DNA of 64,000 bases, taken from the NCBI RefSeq assembly GCF_007827045.1, contig NZ_RPFW01000002.1:1054001-1118000 (forward strand), in the 5' to 3' direction. The translations under genes and the position numbers were made by a program. How positions within the stretch are numbered: position 1 is the stretch's first letter; each line of letters starts with the position of its first letter. The notes under the pieces are model-generated. The model ran no database searches. It was not told the origin of the DNA and was given only the letters and a program-made list of their open reading frames with translations. Below, piece after piece: positions 16,536 to 23,760 of this stretch. The stretch is from Trebonia kvetii. GTDB lineage: Bacteria; Actinomycetota; Actinomycetes; Streptosporangiales; Streptosporangiaceae.

Positions 16536-16832
16536 TCAAGGCCGGCCTCTGATCCACTCCTTGTCGGCCACGACGACGTAGCCGTCATCGCTGGCCAGCT
16601 GCTCGAAGAAGGCGCGCTGGGCTCGGCCGTTGCCGTCGCGGAACGGGTGGATCGCGTCGACCTCACCCAGGTAGTAGGCCAGCCGCTCGGTGAACACGTC
16701 CCGGGAAGGCCGCGCAGGAGGCTCTCGCCGTGCAGCGCCAGCAAGGTCTCCGCCGCTGCGGACTCGATGTACTGCGGCAGGCAGAACCAGCTTCCCTTGG
16801 CAATGGCGACGGTCCGCAGCCGCGGCCTGCGA
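16536..16832 (-). pseudogene. Fic-domain protein remnant, frameshifted
   Basis: Minus-strand reading gives KGSWFCLPQYIESAAAE then LLALHGESLLRGLP in one frame, and RDVFTERLAYYLGEVDAIHP then FRDGNGR in another. The AMPylation motif HPFRDGNGRAQR is complete, but the frame changes around 16703-16710. Everything before LRTVAIAKGSW is missing. Fic proteins AMPylate or otherwise modify targets and often act as toxins; this copy cannot be made as one protein. Confidence 0.7.
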
Positions 16833-17015
16833 CCACGTCGCCTGGCGGGCGAGTTCCATCACGACGAAGCCCTCAAGCAGCAGCCCGAAGGGACCGCCTG
16901 GCCGGATCACCGACCTTGGCGTCCGCGCCGAGCAGGTTGGCCGCGATCCCGGAATCGACGAACGCGGCCTTCGGATATTCGGTCGCTGTGGATGGCTGAT
17001 CGAGGTAGAAACGGG
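16830..17015 (-). pseudogene. Fragment of DUF4143-type AAA ATPase
   Basis: Minus-strand segments KAAFVDSGIAANLLGADAK and GGPFGLLLEGFVVMELARQ match the DUF4143 C-terminal domain that follows an AAA ATPase in a large prokaryotic family. The two pieces lie in different frames (shift near 16910), and the ATPase part is absent. The fragment abuts the Fic remnant head-to-tail, so two unrelated genes have been joined by deletion. Confidence 0.55.
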
Positions 17016-17017
17016 GG

Positions 17018-17589
17018 GTGACCGAACAGAGGCTGCCCGGTGGGCGCAGTTTCGGGGCCGTACGGGTCGGCGGTGAAGTCCGCCGCCCGGCGCAGCCGTG
17101 GACGGCAACCGTCCACTCGGTGCTGCGGCACCTGGAGGACGCGGGCTTTGACGGCGCTCCGCGACCCCGCGGCTTCGATGAACAGGGCCGCGAGCGCCTG
17201 ACGTTCCTGCCCGGCCAGACCTTGGGCGAGACCCGGCCTTGCCCGGATTGGCTGCGCTCCGGCGACGCACTCGGGCAGGTCGGTGCGTGGCTTCGCAGGC
17301 TGCACGATGCGACCTCGGCATTCCGGCCGGCCGCGGGCGCCGTCTGGTTCACCGGCCGGCCGTGGCTGCCGGGACTTATGATCGCCCATCTGGGTACACC
17401 GGCGACCGAACCGCGATCCGCGGCGCGATCATCGGGCGAGTCGAGCGCAACGTCGCGATGATCCGGCAGCTCGCCGACGGCGGCGAGCCGACCTTCCAGC
17501 GCATGCTGCCATGGGCCGCGGACCTGGAACGCTCCGGCAGCCAGGTAGCCGAGTTGCCGGACGCGTTCTGGCAGAGGCCGGGCCGCTGA
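17018..17589 (+). pseudogene. Aminoglycoside-phosphotransferase-like gene with catalytic loop deleted
   Basis: The N-lobe is well preserved (FGAVRVGGEVRRPAQPWT, VLRHLEDAGFDGAPRPRGFD, LTFLPGQTLGE, VGAWLRRLHDAT). After VWFTGRPWLPG the frame changes, and what follows is only the C-terminal tail (GYTGDRTAIRGAI, VERNVAMIRQLADGGEPTFQ, PDAFWQRPG). The HxDxxxxN catalytic loop and the DFD metal motif, normally about 60 residues, are missing. The reading frame is therefore both shifted and catalytically void. Confidence 0.7.
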
Positions 17590-18058
17590 GGAACCGGGAT
17601 CGGCCGAAAGCGTGGCACCGGGTGGCCTGACGACAGCGCCAGCATGGCCAGTTCTCGCGGCGCCCGGCTAAGGTGATCCCCCGCGTGCCCGCGTCTGCGC
17701 GGGCCCGGATCAGACAGGCGCGCGAGGAACTTGCAGGCGTGACTACAGTTTTGTGTCGCGGGCCGGCAGGACGGCCCGCTGCCGGGCTTCGAGCCGGTAA
17801 CTCTGCGGCAGCCCGCCCGCATCACAAGCAACTCCGGGCGGCACCGCAGGCCCCGTCGGCCGCATCGACGGTCCAGACCTTGATGACCGACTGAACGGCT
17901 GGCCTTTGGTGGCGGTCCCGTTGATCATCGGGCGGTGTTCACCGTTTGACGGTAGCGGACGGTACTGGCATTTCCTGAAGCGCCTTCGAGTGCGTGCGAG
18001 CGCTCACGGGGTGGCGGAGGGCCGTGCCTTGCCGGGTAGGGCTTTGCGCCCATTCCCG
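17590..18058. other. Gene-poor island segment
   Basis: About 470 bp without a convincing gene in either strand; codon bias is absent in the short open frames. It contains repeat copy 3 (17737-17760) and nothing else recognised. Confidence 0.5.
17737..17760 (+). repeat. Island repeat, copy 3
   Basis: GCGTGACTACAGTTTTGTGT followed by CGCG; it shares the GTGACT.CAGTTTTG.GTCG core with the copies at 14555 and 19753. It stands in the gene-poor stretch between the APH pseudogene and the GntR gene. Confidence 0.55.
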
Positions 18059-18406
18059 TCAGGGAAGGCTTTCGATGATCTGGATGACCTCGTCGCGCCC
18101 GAAGCCGTGGTGCCGTGCGTATTCGAGGAGGTCCCGTGCCCGGGCGACGACGGCGCCGCGCTGGGGGGTGCCGGCCACGGTGATGCCGCGCCCGCGCCGG
18201 AACTCCAGCAGGCCTTCGTCCCTGAGGATGTGCAGCGCGCGAAGGACGGTGTTCTTGTTCACGCCCAGCACCGCCGCGAGGTCCCTGGCCAGGGGCAGGC
18301 GCTCGCCCGGGCGTGCCTCGCCGTCCGCGATGGCGCGGCGGATCTGCGCGGCGACCTGGTCGTGGAGCGGGACGGGGCGTGCGCGGTCGATGTTGACATC
18401 CAGCAT
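18059..18406 (-). CDS. Small GntR-family regulator (YtrA subfamily)
   Basis: 115 aa from ATG 18406. Residues ~10-75 form the winged helix (PLHDQVAAQIRRAIADGEA, GERLPLARDLAAVLGVNKNT, VLRALHILRDEGLLEFRRGR), and the C-terminal ~40 residues are the short helical dimerisation tail (LLEYARHHGFGRDEVIQII) typical of YtrA regulators. These usually repress an adjacent transporter or membrane protein operon and themselves. It is divergent from the propeller protein with only 38 bp between starts, so one operator must serve both. Confidence 0.85.
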   Translation of the reverse strand: MLDVNIDRARPVPLHDQVAAQIRRAIADGEARPGERLPLARDLAAVLGVNKNTVLRALHILRDEGLLEFRRGRGITVAGTPQRGAVVARARDLLEYARHHGFGRDEVIQIIESLP

Positions 18407-18444
18407 GGTCCTAGTGATAGTAGTTCCATGATGCGAGGTTGGCA

Positions 18445-19674
18445 ATGACGGGAATGAGCCGCACGATCGCCCGGCAGGCACCGCCCGCGCCCGGCGCGGC
18501 CGAAGCCCTCTTCGCGCAGGCGAGGCGCCGGCGCCGCCGCCTGAGGCTGGCCGGTGCGGTGGTGATCCTCGCGCTTGCTGTCTCCGTGGCCGTCGCGTTC
18601 GCTGTGACCCGGCCGCATCGTGCTGCCGTGGCCAGGGACGCCGGCACCGGTGGGGCGGGCCCGGCCGGCGCCGCCGCTGCCGGGCGGGTGGCCTGGGTCG
18701 ACTACCACGGGCGCGTGCACCTGGGCGACCTGGCCACCTCGGCCCAGCGTGTGATCGCCAAAATCAACGCCGACCCGGCCCTTCCCCTGGTCCAGGCCGG
18801 CGGGCGCCTCTACTGGGTGAACTGGGCAGGCGCCGGCGTCCCGGTCGCGGGCCATCGGCCGCAGGTGGTCCGGGAACTGAACCCGGCGACCGGCAAGATC
18901 CGGGATGTGGGGCCTGGTCAGTGGGTCTTCCCGTCCGCAGACGGGCGGCACCTGTTTATCTCCCCCGCGGACAACCGCCTCACTGAGCTGCCCGCGGGCG
19001 GTCCTGGCGCGCCCCGCGCGCTGACGCTCCCGGACGGCTGGTATGTGCCTTACGGCCAGAGCCTCGGCGTGGCCGGCGGCGTCCTGGTCCAGTCGGACCG
19101 CAAGACAAGGGCACGCACCGTTACCGCTGTGTGGAACCCGGAGACCGGGGCGTTGAAGGCGGTCGGCAGGGGCTATCAGGTCATCACCGCCTACACCCCG
19201 CCGGGCGGCCGCTACAGCCTGCTGGCCTGGCTGCCGGCGGCCTGTACGGAAGGCCAGGACTGCCCGCTGGAGATCACCAGCACCGCGACTCTGTCCACGA
19301 GGACGGTGCGCAGCCCGCTACGGCACGGCTTCGCCCTCGGTGGTGCGTTCTCGCCCGACGGCACCCGGCTTGTCGTGTTCGCGGACACCAACCCGGACGC
19401 CACCGGCGCGGCGCGGCTGGCGATGGTCAGCACCGGAACCGGGGCCCTGCGCCTGGCCGGCTCGGTGCGCCTGGAAGTCGGCGCCCCCGTCGCCTGGGCC
19501 CTGTGGCTGCCCGATGGCAGGCATTTCCTCACCGGAGGACTCAAGGCGAGCTACGTCGTGAACCAGGCGACACTTTCCGCAGGGCCTTTGTTCTTCATCC
19601 GCGGCACGGATCACTACATCGAAGACAGCCAGGACCTCAACTACTCTGCCGTGGTCGTTCCGCTTCGCCGGTGA
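18445..19674 (+). CDS. Membrane-anchored beta-propeller-like protein
   Basis: 409 aa from ATG 18445 (GAGG upstream; TTG six bases earlier is possible). The N-terminus is a short Arg-rich cytoplasmic segment, then one helix (LAGAVVILALAVSVAVAFAV), then a large extracytoplasmic domain. Repeating blade-like units each carry a WV/LYW strand and a turn with Asp-Gly (VAWVDYHGRVHLGDLATS, GGRLYWVNWAG, FPSADGRHLFISPADN, FSPDGTRLVVFADT, LWLPDGRHFLTGG), as in TolB/WD40-like propellers. Probably controlled by the divergent YtrA-type regulator. Function unknown. Confidence 0.75.
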   Translation: MTGMSRTIARQAPPAPGAAEALFAQARRRRRRLRLAGAVVILALAVSVAVAFAVTRPHRAAVARDAGTGGAGPAGAAAAGRVAWVDYHGRVHLGDLATSAQRVIAKINADPALPLVQAGGRLYWVNWAGAGVPVAGHRPQVVRELNPATGKIRDVGPGQWVFPSADGRHLFISPADNRLTELPAGGPGAPRALTLPDGWYVPYGQSLGVAGGVLVQSDRKTRARTVTAVWNPETGALKAVGRGYQVITAYTPPGGRYSLLAWLPAACTEGQDCPLEITSTATLSTRTVRSPLRHGFALGGAFSPDGTRLVVFADTNPDATGAARLAMVSTGTGALRLAGSVRLEVGAPVAWALWLPDGRHFLTGGLKASYVVNQATLSAGPLFFIRGTDHYIEDSQDLNYSAVVVPLRR

Positions 19675-19752
19675 TCTCTCCGGCCGCGGTCAAGACCCCG
19701 GCCGGGGTTGGCAGGAGCGCTCCCTTCGGTGTTGCCGCCGCATCCGTCGCGG

Positions 19753-19806
19753 CCGCAGACGCGGGGCAGCGGCGCGCAGGGGTGACTCCAGTTTTGCGTC
19801 GTGGAC
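19753..19806 (+). repeat. Island repeat, copy 4 (extended form)
   Basis: Extended copy beginning with GACGCGGGGCAGCGG (shared exactly with copies 5 and 6), then GGTGACTCCAGTTTTGCGTC and GTGGAC. It separates the propeller gene from the nucleotidyltransferase pair. Confidence 0.65.
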
Positions 19807-19910
19807 TTAGCCGCCGGATGGTTGCAGACCACGCACTATGGGTCTCGTGCGTTGAGGCGCGATATCTTCGTTACGTACAGGGAGCTTCCGCAGACGCGAG
19901 AGGAGCGGCC

Positions 19911-20294
19911 GTGGCCACCTATCAGCCCATGACCGTTGCCGATCTGGCGGCGCACCTGGCACAGACGGCCGGTGAAAAGACTCGGTGGAAGATCTTCTGG
20001 GAGTTCCTCGAGGAGTACCGGTGGGAGTCACCAGATACCCAGATCGCCTTGCTCGTGGACGAGCCGCCTTCTGTGGGTGACGAGCGATGGGATGCTTTGC
20101 TGGCAGCCCTGGCCGAGCATCTTGCGGCAAAGCATGATCTCGCCCCGCCGGGCTGGGCTGAGCTGAGGGTTCTCGGACGGCCGTGGTTCCCTGCAGAGCT
20201 TCGGGTTCAGCGGGCCGATGCGCTCGTGCACGCGCCGGCCGCCTTCCGCAAGCACGGCGTGTACCTAGCGGCCGCTGATCTGGAAGCAGCGTGA
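19911..20294 (+). CDS. Partner protein of DUF6036-type nucleotidyltransferase (putative antitoxin-like)
   Basis: 127 aa from GTG 19911, chosen because AGAGGAG lies directly upstream. Features seen: MTVADLAAHLAQTAGEKTRW, VDEPPSVGDERWDALLAALA with EHLAAKHD, and a C-terminal AAFRKHGVYLAAADLEAA. This compact, helical, DERWDALLAALAEHLA-bearing protein recurs upstream of DUF6036/AbiEii-like nucleotidyltransferase genes in actinomycetes. The start of the next gene overlaps its stop (ATGA-type, 20291-20294). A neutralising role is inferred from that pairing. Confidence 0.75.
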   Translation: MATYQPMTVADLAAHLAQTAGEKTRWKIFWEFLEEYRWESPDTQIALLVDEPPSVGDERWDALLAALAEHLAAKHDLAPPGWAELRVLGRPWFPAELRVQRADALVHAPAAFRKHGVYLAAADLEAA

Positions 20295-20828
20295 CCGATC
20301 CGGGCAATGTCCTACTCGACCGGGCACAGCTCGAAAGAGCGTTCACTGCTCTCGGGGACCGCCTGGTACGCCGGGGCGTGGTCGCCGACGTGTTCATCGT
20401 GGGCGGAGCAGCGATGGCCCTCGCCTATGACGCCACCCGCGTGACTCGCGATGTCGACTCGCTTTTCGTGCCGCACGGTGTCGTCCTGGAAGAAGCAAGA
20501 AGAAGCAAGAAGCGTTGCGCAGGAACTCGGGCTGCCACCGTGGTGGCTCAACGAGCAGGCGAGCGTCTACATCTCGGGAAAGGACGACCCTGGCAAGCGC
20601 CGCGTGTTCGACCACCCTGGCCTGCGTGTTACCGCGGCCTCACCGCGGCACATCTTCGCGATGAAGGCGCTTGCGGCCAGGACCCGCGACATCGACGACC
20701 TGCGCTTGCTGGCCGAGATGATCGGCGTGGACTCAGCCGTAACCGCAGTTCAGATATGTGCAGAGTTCTTCCCCGAAGAGGACATCCCTCCGAGGTCTGC
20801 CGCTGTCCTCCAAGAGCTCTTCGGCTGA
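20291..20828 (+). pseudogene. DUF6036-type nucleotidyltransferase disrupted by a 10-bp tandem duplication
   Basis: The 5' part reads LLDRAQLERAFTALGDRLVR, FIVGGAAMALAYDATRVTRD then VDSLFVP: the GG...R.T.DVD nucleotidyltransferase motif is intact. After VVLEEARRS the frame is lost because AGAAGCAAGA is present twice (20491-20510). The correct continuation (VAQELGLPPWWLNEQASVYI, FDHPGLRVTAASPRHIFAMK, DDLRLLAEMIG) is found in the +1 frame and ends at 20828. Removing one copy of the 10-mer restores a single ~175-aa protein of family length. Confidence 0.8.
20491..20510 (+). repeat. Tandem 10-bp duplication (AGAAGCAAGA x2)
   Basis: Two exact adjacent copies of a 10-mer inside the nucleotidyltransferase gene. 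Ten is not divisible by three, so copy number sets the reading frame: one copy on, two copies off. Confidence 0.85.
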
Positions 20829-20875
20829 CCTGCGAACGTCCGAACCATCCGGCACGCCGCCCGGTCCAGGAGCAG

Positions 20876-20935
20876 GCAGACGCGGGGCAGCGGAGCACAG
20901 GGGTGGCTCCACTCTTGCGTCGTGAATTTGCTCGG
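20876..20935 (+). repeat. Island repeat, copy 5 (extended form)
   Basis: GACGCGGGGCAGCGG then GGTGGCTCCACTCTTGCGTC and GTGAATTTGCTCGG. It lies between the nucleotidyltransferase pseudogene and the small kinase gene. Confidence 0.65.
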
Positions 20936-20998
20936 GGCCAGGGCAGGATCCGGCACTGATCCCAGGCGAACCAGCGTGGCGACTGAAGCCCGGCCTGA

Positions 20999-21589
20999 TT
21001 ACAGGCCCTCCTGCGTCGGCTCGGCGGCAAGGCCGCTGTCGGCCATGACCCGGCGCACGATCTCGTCCTGCGGCATCGCGGCACGAATGACCTGCTCGGC
21101 ACCGCCCGGTAGCAGGTCAAGCTCTCGGTACCAGGCTTTCATCTCGATAGCGCCGTACTGCGAGGCCTGAGGTTTCCCTGCGTGCCGTCTGAGGCTCTCA
21201 TCGAACGGCACGTCGAGGTAGTAGCAGCAGGTCAGGCCCCGGTGATCATCGATGAGGGCCATGAGCATTTCCGCGTAGTGATCGGCACTGAGGATGCCTT
21301 CGACGATGACGTTGAAGCCGTGATTGAGCGCGTACCGCGTCACGAGGTCGATCAGCCCGATGTTCACCCCTGCGGGCACGTCGTGCTCGCGCAGTACGTT
21401 GCGGCGCAGGTTGTCCTGCCCGACGACCGCAAGGTCCCTGCGGCCGTGTCGCCGACGGATCTCCGCTGCGGTCGACGATTTACCGGACGCCGAGTTTCCC
21501 CGCAAGATGATCAACCGCGTTTTGCCCGAGCCAGTCCCTGTCACGCCTGCAAAACTAGCGCTCTTCCGCGCAGGCAGGTCCGCCTTCAC
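20999..21589 (-). CDS. Small P-loop kinase (AAA_33/zeta-toxin-like)
   Basis: 196 aa from GTG 21589 (GGAAGA just upstream; the first ~25 residues are not conserved-looking, so a later start is possible). The Walker A is GNSASGKSSTAAEI. Further features are LAVVGQDNLRRNVLRE with a likely catalytic Asp, NVIVEGILSADHYAEML and YYLDVPFDESLRRHAGKP, as in zeta-toxin/chloramphenicol-phosphotransferase-like and AAA_33 kinases that phosphorylate small molecules. No antitoxin is adjacent. It is bracketed by repeat copies 5 and 6. Confidence 0.78.
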   Translation of the reverse strand: MKADLPARKSASFAGVTGTGSGKTRLIILRGNSASGKSSTAAEIRRRHGRRDLAVVGQDNLRRNVLREHDVPAGVNIGLIDLVTRYALNHGFNVIVEGILSADHYAEMLMALIDDHRGLTCCYYLDVPFDESLRRHAGKPQASQYGAIEMKAWYRELDLLPGGAEQVIRAAMPQDEIVRRVMADSGLAAEPTQEGL

Positions 21590-21678
21590 TCTTCCAGCGG
21601 TATGCCGCCGTCGGCCCCCTCATCACCAGCCCTGACGCCAGCAACCATTAGGCAGCGGGGGGTAAGGCGGACGGCTGA

Positions 21679-21740
21679 GCTGACGCGGGGCAGCGGGACA
21701 CGGGGGTGGCTCCACTTTTGCATCGTGAATTTTCGGCCAC
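21679..21740 (+). repeat. Island repeat, copy 6 (extended form)
   Basis: GACGCGGGGCAGCGG, then GGTGGCTCCACTTTTGCATC and GTGAATTTTCGGCC. It is directly followed by a nested hairpin and the stop codon of the recombinase-DUF4253 gene, so here the element is attached to the 3' end of that gene. Confidence 0.7.
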
Positions 21741-21747
21741 GGGCCGG

Positions 21748-21797
21748 AACGCCACAAGCCGCGTGGGACTCCACGTTCTCCGGCTTGTGGGGCGTTA
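21748..21797. terminator. Nested hairpin abutting the recombinase-DUF4253 stop codon
   Basis: AACGCC and ACAAGCC pair with GGCTTGT and GGCGTT, enclosing a second hairpin CGTGG/CCACG. There is no T-tract, so it may be a terminator or a structured part of the neighbouring repeat. Confidence 0.55.
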
Positions 21798-23005
21798 GTC
21801 CCACCAGAAGTCCCAGAACGGGTTGTTCACGATGGCGCGCGCGATCTCGGGGATCCAGGTCGGCCCCTTGTGTGCCTCGTCACTGAACGCCATGTGCTCA
21901 GCGGCGATTCGCTGCGCCGCCTGCAAGGTCTGCGGTGGCCTGCTGACCACCAGCCGGATGTCGGCGTAGCCCACCTCAAGCAGCCGCGCACCGAACCTGT
22001 CCTCCCACGACCGCAGCACCACCGCGAGTTCTGACGCGGTGCGGTTGTTGCAGGCTCCTGCCCAGCCGATGCGCGGCAGTATGTCGGCCGGGCGCGCTGC
22101 GGGTACCAGCCCGATCCGTGCGTCCCTCGTGTACTGGAACACCGCCCGCCGCATCAGTTCCGGGTCCAGTTCCTCCTCCACGGCGGGTGCCAGGCCGGGA
22201 AACCGCTCGCCGAACGGCCCGAACATCTCCCGCAGTTCCTCATCCGCCGCGAGTTCCTCCTCGCTGGGACCCGGCCACCAGCCTTCCAGCACTCGGGCGG
22301 CGTCCATGCTGTCTATAGCTTCGATGTCCTCAGGCTCGCCGACCTGCTCGCCGGTGTCCCAGGGCCGTGCCCGCAAGACCCGCTCGGCCGCATCACGCAG
22401 CGCGGGCGCGTTGACCGGGTGCAGCTCCTCCCGCAAGATCACCCGCTTACGCGCCACCGGCTCATCCGGATTGGCATACACCCGCACGTACCCGAACCAC
22501 AAGGCACCGCCACCGCTGCGCTTCCCCGCCCGCGCCTGGCGTTCCTTCGCCTCGCGGACCCGGGCGCTCTTGACCGCGCTTTCCCGCTTGGCCCGCAGTG
22601 TCTCCATCCCGCCGTAATAGGCCCCTTCCGGGGTCGACAGGTCCAGGTCCCCGCCCGTGTACGGGCTCAGCAGCACCCCGTGCCGCACGCAGGCCTTCTC
22701 GAACCGGTTCCAGTCGGTCAGGTTGCGGGTCAGCCGGTCCACGTCCCGGACGATCACCACATCCAGCTCGCCGGCCTCGATCGCACTGATCAGCCGCACG
22801 AAGTCATCGCGGGCGATCTCCTTGTAGGCAGAGAAGCCGTCGTCCTTGAACCGCCCGGCAACCACCCAACCGCGCGTTCCGCATGCCGCTCCCCGTAGGC
22901 AAGCTGGGTAGGCACCGACTCCGCAGCGTCGTAGGTCCCACTCAGCCGCGCGTACACGCCCGCCCTAAGCTGGGCGTTCGCGTCAGATCCGCCTAAAGTG
23001 CTCAT
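21795..23005 (-). pseudogene. Serine-recombinase N-terminus fused to a DUF4253 domain, frameshifted
   Basis: From ATG 23005 the N-terminus reads GVYARLSGTYDAAESVPTQ (Ser22 is the expected nucleophile). A one-base shift near 22878 then changes the frame, after which the resolvase fold continues (VVAGRFKDDGFSAYKEI, VVIVRDVDRLTRNL, GYVRVYANPDE). Normal large serine recombinases proceed to a recombinase domain and zinc ribbon. Here, after AAERVLRARPW, the sequence becomes a DUF4253 protein (PFGERFPGLAPAVEEELD, IGLVPAARPADILPRIGW, VVLRSWEDRFGARLLEVGYA, NPFWDFWWD). The fusion joint plus frameshift make the recombinase almost certainly inactive. Confidence 0.8.
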
Positions 23006-23010
23006 GCTTC

Positions 23011-23040
23011 GAGCATGACGCAAAACTGGAACCACCGCCA
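23011..23040 (-). repeat. Island repeat, copy 7 (inverted)
   Basis: Read on the minus strand: GGTGGTTCCAGTTTTGCGTC then ATGCTC. It is the only copy in inverted orientation and lies immediately upstream of the recombinase start, closing the island on the right. Confidence 0.6.
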
Positions 23041-23078
23041 AGCCTGGCTGAGCGCATCGCGAGTACGGATAATGAGGC

Positions 23079-23417
23079 GTGGACCTTGAGTCATTCGAAC
23101 TGGTGCTGCTCCGCCGCCCGGCCGACGCCCCCGACTATCCGGACGAGGAGCTCGAGCGGATACAGAGCGAGCACCTGGCTTATCACGACCGGCTGCGCAA
23201 GTCCGGTGAGGTGGCGACCAACGGCCCGGTCGTCGGGCAGCCCGATCCGTCGCTGCGCGGGCTGACGTTCTACCGAACCGGATCCGTTGAGCGATCCCGG
23301 CAGCTCGCCGAGGCCGATCCGGCGGTGCTGGCCGGGCGGCTCGCGGTGGACATCATGACCTGGTACTGCCCGCCCGGCACCATGAGCCTGCCGGGCACGG
23401 CCGTCACCCTACCCTGA
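23079..23417 (+). CDS. YCII-related domain protein
   Basis: 112 aa from GTG 23079. It matches the small YCII/DGPF-like ferredoxin-fold family: N-terminal FELVLLRRPADAPDYPDEEL, SEHLAYHDRLRKSGEVATN (conserved His), PSLRGLTFYRTGSVERSRQL and EADPAVLAGRLAVDIMTWY. Family members are small cytosolic proteins of unclear enzymatic role. It lies just outside the repeat island and has normal high third-position GC. Confidence 0.82.
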   Translation: MDLESFELVLLRRPADAPDYPDEELERIQSEHLAYHDRLRKSGEVATNGPVVGQPDPSLRGLTFYRTGSVERSRQLAEADPAVLAGRLAVDIMTWYCPPGTMSLPGTAVTLP

Positions 23418-23517
23418 GGAACGCGGCCGCGTCAGGGATGACCCGGATGCGGCATAGGGATCGCACCAGGGCGCGAACAGGGCTGATCCCGATCGACCGC
23501 ACGCTCCGCCGACGGCA

Positions 23518-23533
23518 CTCTTGAATACAAGAG
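23518..23533. promoter_or_regulatory. Inverted repeat CTCTTG-N4-CAAGAG
   Basis: A perfect 6-bp inverted repeat 28 bp upstream of the 49-aa membrane protein gene. It could be an operator or a 5'-leader hairpin. Confidence 0.4.
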
Positions 23534-23560
23534 CCCGACGTACAACGGAGACGGATCACA

Positions 23561-23710
23561 ATGCTCGCCCTCATCGCCCTGGTAATCGCCGCTTTCATAG
23601 CCCTGATGATCGCCGGCGCGGTACTCCACTTCCTGTTCTCGCCCTGGATCCTCGTGGCCATCGCGATCGTGGCCTGGATCAAGTTCCGGCCCCGCCGCTC
23701 GCACCGGTAA
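23561..23710 (+). CDS. Small two-helix membrane protein (49 aa)
   Basis: 49 codons from ATG 23561 with GGAG upstream. The sequence is MLALIALVIAAFIALMIAGA, then VLHFLFSPWILVAIAIVAWI, then a basic tail KFRPRRSHR. Two hydrophobic helices and a positive C-terminus suggest a cytoplasmic-tailed membrane peptide. High third-position GC supports translation. No function is known to me. Confidence 0.6.
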   Translation: MLALIALVIAAFIALMIAGAVLHFLFSPWILVAIAIVAWIKFRPRRSHR

Positions 23711-23760
23711 GCCGTATGGCGCCGCGCACGCCCCGCCTGCCTCGCGCCGGCGGGGCTGCG

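Noticed and set aside
14555..23040. Repeat series considered as a CRISPR array
   Set aside because: Copies are 0.8-2 kb apart, imperfect, one is inverted, and no cas genes or uniform spacers are present.
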